From Streptomyces sp. NBC_00708 (GTDB lineage: Bacteria; Actinomycetota; Actinomycetes; Streptomycetales; Streptomycetaceae), in NCBI GenBank assembly GCA_036226585.1, contig CP108997.1, positions 4,092,001 to 4,156,000 on the forward strand: a stretch of 64,000 nucleotides of DNA, written 5' to 3'. Below the pieces are notes generated by a model that ran no database searches, had not been told where the DNA came from, and saw only the letters and a program-made list of their open reading frames with translations. Below are positions 62,284 to 64,000 of the stretch, one piece after another. The translations under genes were made by a program, and so were the position numbers. Position 1 is the first letter of the stretch. Every line of letters starts with the position of its first letter.

Positions 62284-62490
62284 ATGCGGATCGACATCGA
62301 CAAGGACGTGTGCATCGGCGCCGGGCAGTGCGCCCTGGCCGCGCCGAAGGTGTTCACCCAGGACGACGACGGCCTGAGCGAACTCCTGCCGGAGGCGGAG
62401 CCGGGCCCGATGGTGGCGGAGGCGGTACGGGCGTGCCCGGTGGGGGCGATCAGGGCGGGCGGCGACCCCGGCCTGCCCGGCGTTCGATGA
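62284..62490 (+). CDS. [3Fe-4S] ferredoxin
   Basis: The 68-residue protein has the spacing C-x5-C (Cys10, Cys16) and a later C-P (Cys51), the three-Cys pattern of Streptomyces [3Fe-4S] ferredoxins that pass electrons to P450s. ATG 62284 follows AAGGGGGAGGGG. It is co-transcribed with the P450 gene; a ferredoxin reductase is not encoded in the window. Confidence 0.95.
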   Translation: MRIDIDKDVCIGAGQCALAAPKVFTQDDDGLSELLPEAEPGPMVAEAVRACPVGAIRAGGDPGLPGVR

Positions 62491-62584
62491 CGGAACCGTT
62501 GCCCCGGTGGGCGCTGCACCGGGGTTTCGGGTTCGCCCGATGACCGTCTTCGTCCTCCGGTGCCGGACGGGCCGGGTGTGCCGC

Positions 62585-63283
62585 TCACGGCCACAGCCGC
62601 TCGCGCTCCCACGCCCCCGCCCCCGTCGCCGGGTCCGCCGTGCGGCGGTACCGCAGGCGGACGTGGCGGCGGCGGGCGTCGCCCTGGAAGAACTCCGCCT
62701 CGCGCGGCTCGACCACGTACCGCGTCCAGCTCGCCACCTCCGCGTCCGGCTCCTCGCGTGCCCGGTCCCAGGCGGCGTCGGAGGCGCGGGCGAGGTCGGC
62801 CGGTGAGTCCAGGATCTCGCTCTGGTGCCCGACCAGGGCGGAAGCGAGGGCCCCGGTCGAGCGGGCGTGCAGGTCGGCGGCGCTCTCGGCGGTGGGGCAC
62901 GCCGTGACGGCGCCCCGGACGCGGACCTGGCGGCCCTGGGCCGGCCAGTAGAAGCCGAGCGCGGCGTACGGGCGGGCGGCGAGCTGGCCGCCCTTCGCGC
63001 TGGTGGAATGCGTGGCGAAGTGCCAGCCGCGCTCGTCCACGTCGTGCAGCATCAGCGTCCGTACGTCGGGCAGGCCGTCGGCGTCCGCGGTGGCCAGGTG
63101 CATGGTGTGCGGCTCGGCCTGCCCGGCGGCGACGGCCTCGGCGAACCAGTCGAAGAAGAGGGCGTGCGGTGTGGGCGGCGCGCCCTCCGGGCCGAAGGCG
63201 GGGAGATCGGTGTCCCAGACGCGCTGGGCGTGCAGCAGATCGAGGAAGGACTGCCGGGCGACGGGATCGAGTGCGTCGGTCAT
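62585..63283 (-). CDS. PdxH-family pyridoxine/pyridoxamine phosphate oxidase homologue
   Basis: The 232-residue FMN protein has the flavin-binding split-barrel pattern: TMHLATADADGLPDVRTLMLHD, WHFATHSTSAKGGQL, RPYAALGFYWPAQGRQVRVRG and the C-terminal VEPREAEFFQGDARRRHVRL with WERERLWP. Compared with the canonical PdxH at the left end of the window, EFWQG is EFFQG and the HWGG and LGAWAS motifs are replaced. It may oxidise another substrate, as PhzG-like relatives do. ATG 63283 lacks a clear ribosome site. Confidence 0.85.
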   Translation of the reverse strand: MTDALDPVARQSFLDLLHAQRVWDTDLPAFGPEGAPPTPHALFFDWFAEAVAAGQAEPHTMHLATADADGLPDVRTLMLHDVDERGWHFATHSTSAKGGQLAARPYAALGFYWPAQGRQVRVRGAVTACPTAESAADLHARSTGALASALVGHQSEILDSPADLARASDAAWDRAREEPDAEVASWTRYVVEPREAEFFQGDARRRHVRLRYRRTADPATGAGAWERERLWP

Positions 63284-63305
63284 ACGGCCGACGCTACGCT
63301 GAAGC

Positions 63306-63449
63306 ATGGAACCGAGCGCCGAGGAGCTGGTGACCGAGCACGGGCAGTTGCCCCGCGTGGACAGCGCGCTCATGCGCCGCGAGGCGGACGCGTTCTTCGG
63401 CGGCGAGGACCGCGTCGGGGACGAGAATCCCTGGGGCTCCGCCGGGTGA
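63306..63449 (+). CDS. Possible small protein, 47 residues
   Basis: ATG 63306 opens a frame reading MEPSAEELVTEHGQL, then PRVDSALMRREADAFF and ending GGEDRVGDENPWGSAG. Composition looks protein-like and acidic, and the frame lies divergent from the PdxH-like gene with a 22-base gap. There is no strong ribosome site and no family match, so it may be spurious. Confidence 0.4.
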   Translation: MEPSAEELVTEHGQLPRVDSALMRREADAFFGGEDRVGDENPWGSAG

Positions 63450-63569
63450 CGGCCGACGCCGCGCCCCGGTCCGGATACGCCGACGGCGGACCACAGGCGT
63501 GGTCCGCCGTCGGTGAGACAGGACCTGGGGGCGCCGGGATCACCGCGCGTCGCCCCAGCGGGGTGCGCG

Positions 63570-64000
63570 CTACTTCGTGGGCTTCTTGCCGGTGATGCCG
63601 AGGTGCACCAACAGGGCGAGGTTCGGCTTGAGTTCGGCCTGCTTGACGCCCCAGGCGGTGAAGCCCTTCTGGTGCGAGGCGACACCGGCGAGCATGACGA
63701 CCAGGGAGCCCGCCATCGCGGCGGCGCTGACGTCCTTGTCGACCTTGCCCTTGGCCTGCAGCTCCTTCACGGACTCGGTGAGGGAGCCGGTGACGGAGTT
63801 GAGGATCTTCATGCGGATCTTGTTGAACCGCTTGTCGCCCTCGGCCGCCCCGAGGTCGATCACGCGCAGGATCGCGTCGTTGCGCCGCCAGAAGTCGAGG
63901 AATCCCTCCACGAGTTGTTCGGAGGTCTGCCAGCCCGACTTGCCGACCCAGGAGCGTCCGGCGACCAGTTCGGTCATTCCGGCACCCTCCTTCGCCACGT
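63570..64000 (-). CDS. TetR-family regulator, C-terminal part (5' truncated by window)
   Basis: The frame runs from TAG at 63570-63572 out of the window. The visible 140 residues are the helical ligand-binding half of a TetR regulator: TSEQLVEGFLDFWRRNDAILRV, MKILNSVTGSLTESVKEL and AAMAGSLVVMLAGVASHQKGF. The DNA-binding part lies beyond the right edge. Internal Met codons near the edge are not the true start. Confidence 0.8.
   Translation of the reverse strand, partial: VAKEGAGMTELVAGRSWVGKSGWQTSEQLVEGFLDFWRRNDAILRVIDLGAAEGDKRFNKIRMKILNSVTGSLTESVKELQAKGKVDKDVSAAAMAGSLVVMLAGVASHQKGFTAWGVKQAELKPNLALLVHLGITGKKPTK

Overview
The window is chromosomal DNA of a Streptomyces or a very close relative. 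The evidence is the very high GC with GC-rich third codon positions, GTG and TTG starts, many ATGA/GTGA-type coupled genes, a single in-frame TTA codon, a DtxR-type regulator carrying the DmdR metal ligands, XRE/DUF397 and mycothiol-linked (MDMPI) proteins, and a Streptomyces-type contractile injection system (CIS). No rRNA, tRNA, CRISPR array or transposase was recognised.

Layout. 1-27.5 kb is ordinary chromosome. It holds the 3' end of pdxH, a PAS/GAF protein, a SIS-domain protein, the iron regulator dmdR1, an alpha/beta hydrolase with a bldA-type TTA codon, and an ABC exporter pair with a prim-pol-like protein. These are followed by a large HTH/TPR regulator, a Pro/Gln-rich membrane protein, a solute-binding lipoprotein, purU, a sigma/anti-sigma pair, an STAS protein, a four-EF-hand protein and an HATPase protein. 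The stretch ends with a GlxA-like regulator, two MFS transporters, a flavin monooxygenase and a TetR/TIM-barrel divergent pair.

27.5-51.6 kb is a contractile injection system (phage-tail-like eCIS, Streptomyces type). The left, minus-strand arm carries the AAA+ ATPase, the DUF4255 tail terminator, a secreted beta-propeller/DUF11 protein, a candidate cargo protein and a LuxR-type regulator. The right, plus-strand arm carries a membrane Ig-like protein, then sheath, tube 1, two small assembly proteins, a 1054-residue Pro/Ala repeat protein, tube 2, LysM baseplate protein, spike, PAAR tip, gp25-like, baseplate J-like and tail protein I. It ends with a zinc-ribbon membrane protein that has a carbohydrate-binding-like C-terminus. 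Most genes of the arm overlap or abut, so it looks like one operon. No tail-fibre gene is visible, which fits the fibre-less, cytoplasmic Streptomyces particles known from the literature.

51.6-59.4 kb is accessory DNA next to the CIS: a HEPN-like gene, a probable small RNA with a textbook terminator, a frameshifted gene, an XRE/DUF397 pair, glutaminase, a MazEF-like toxin-antitoxin pair, and a DUF4157 (eCIS core domain) protein ending in a nuclease-like domain followed by a SUKH-like immunity candidate. The DUF4157 protein and the candidate inside the cluster share the same N-terminal leader signature, so the CIS may have at least two cargos, one of them encoded 6 kb outside the operon. 59.4-64 kb returns to housekeeping: pspAB/htpX, a P450-ferredoxin pair behind nested inverted repeats, a PdxH-family oxidase and the 3' part of a TetR gene.
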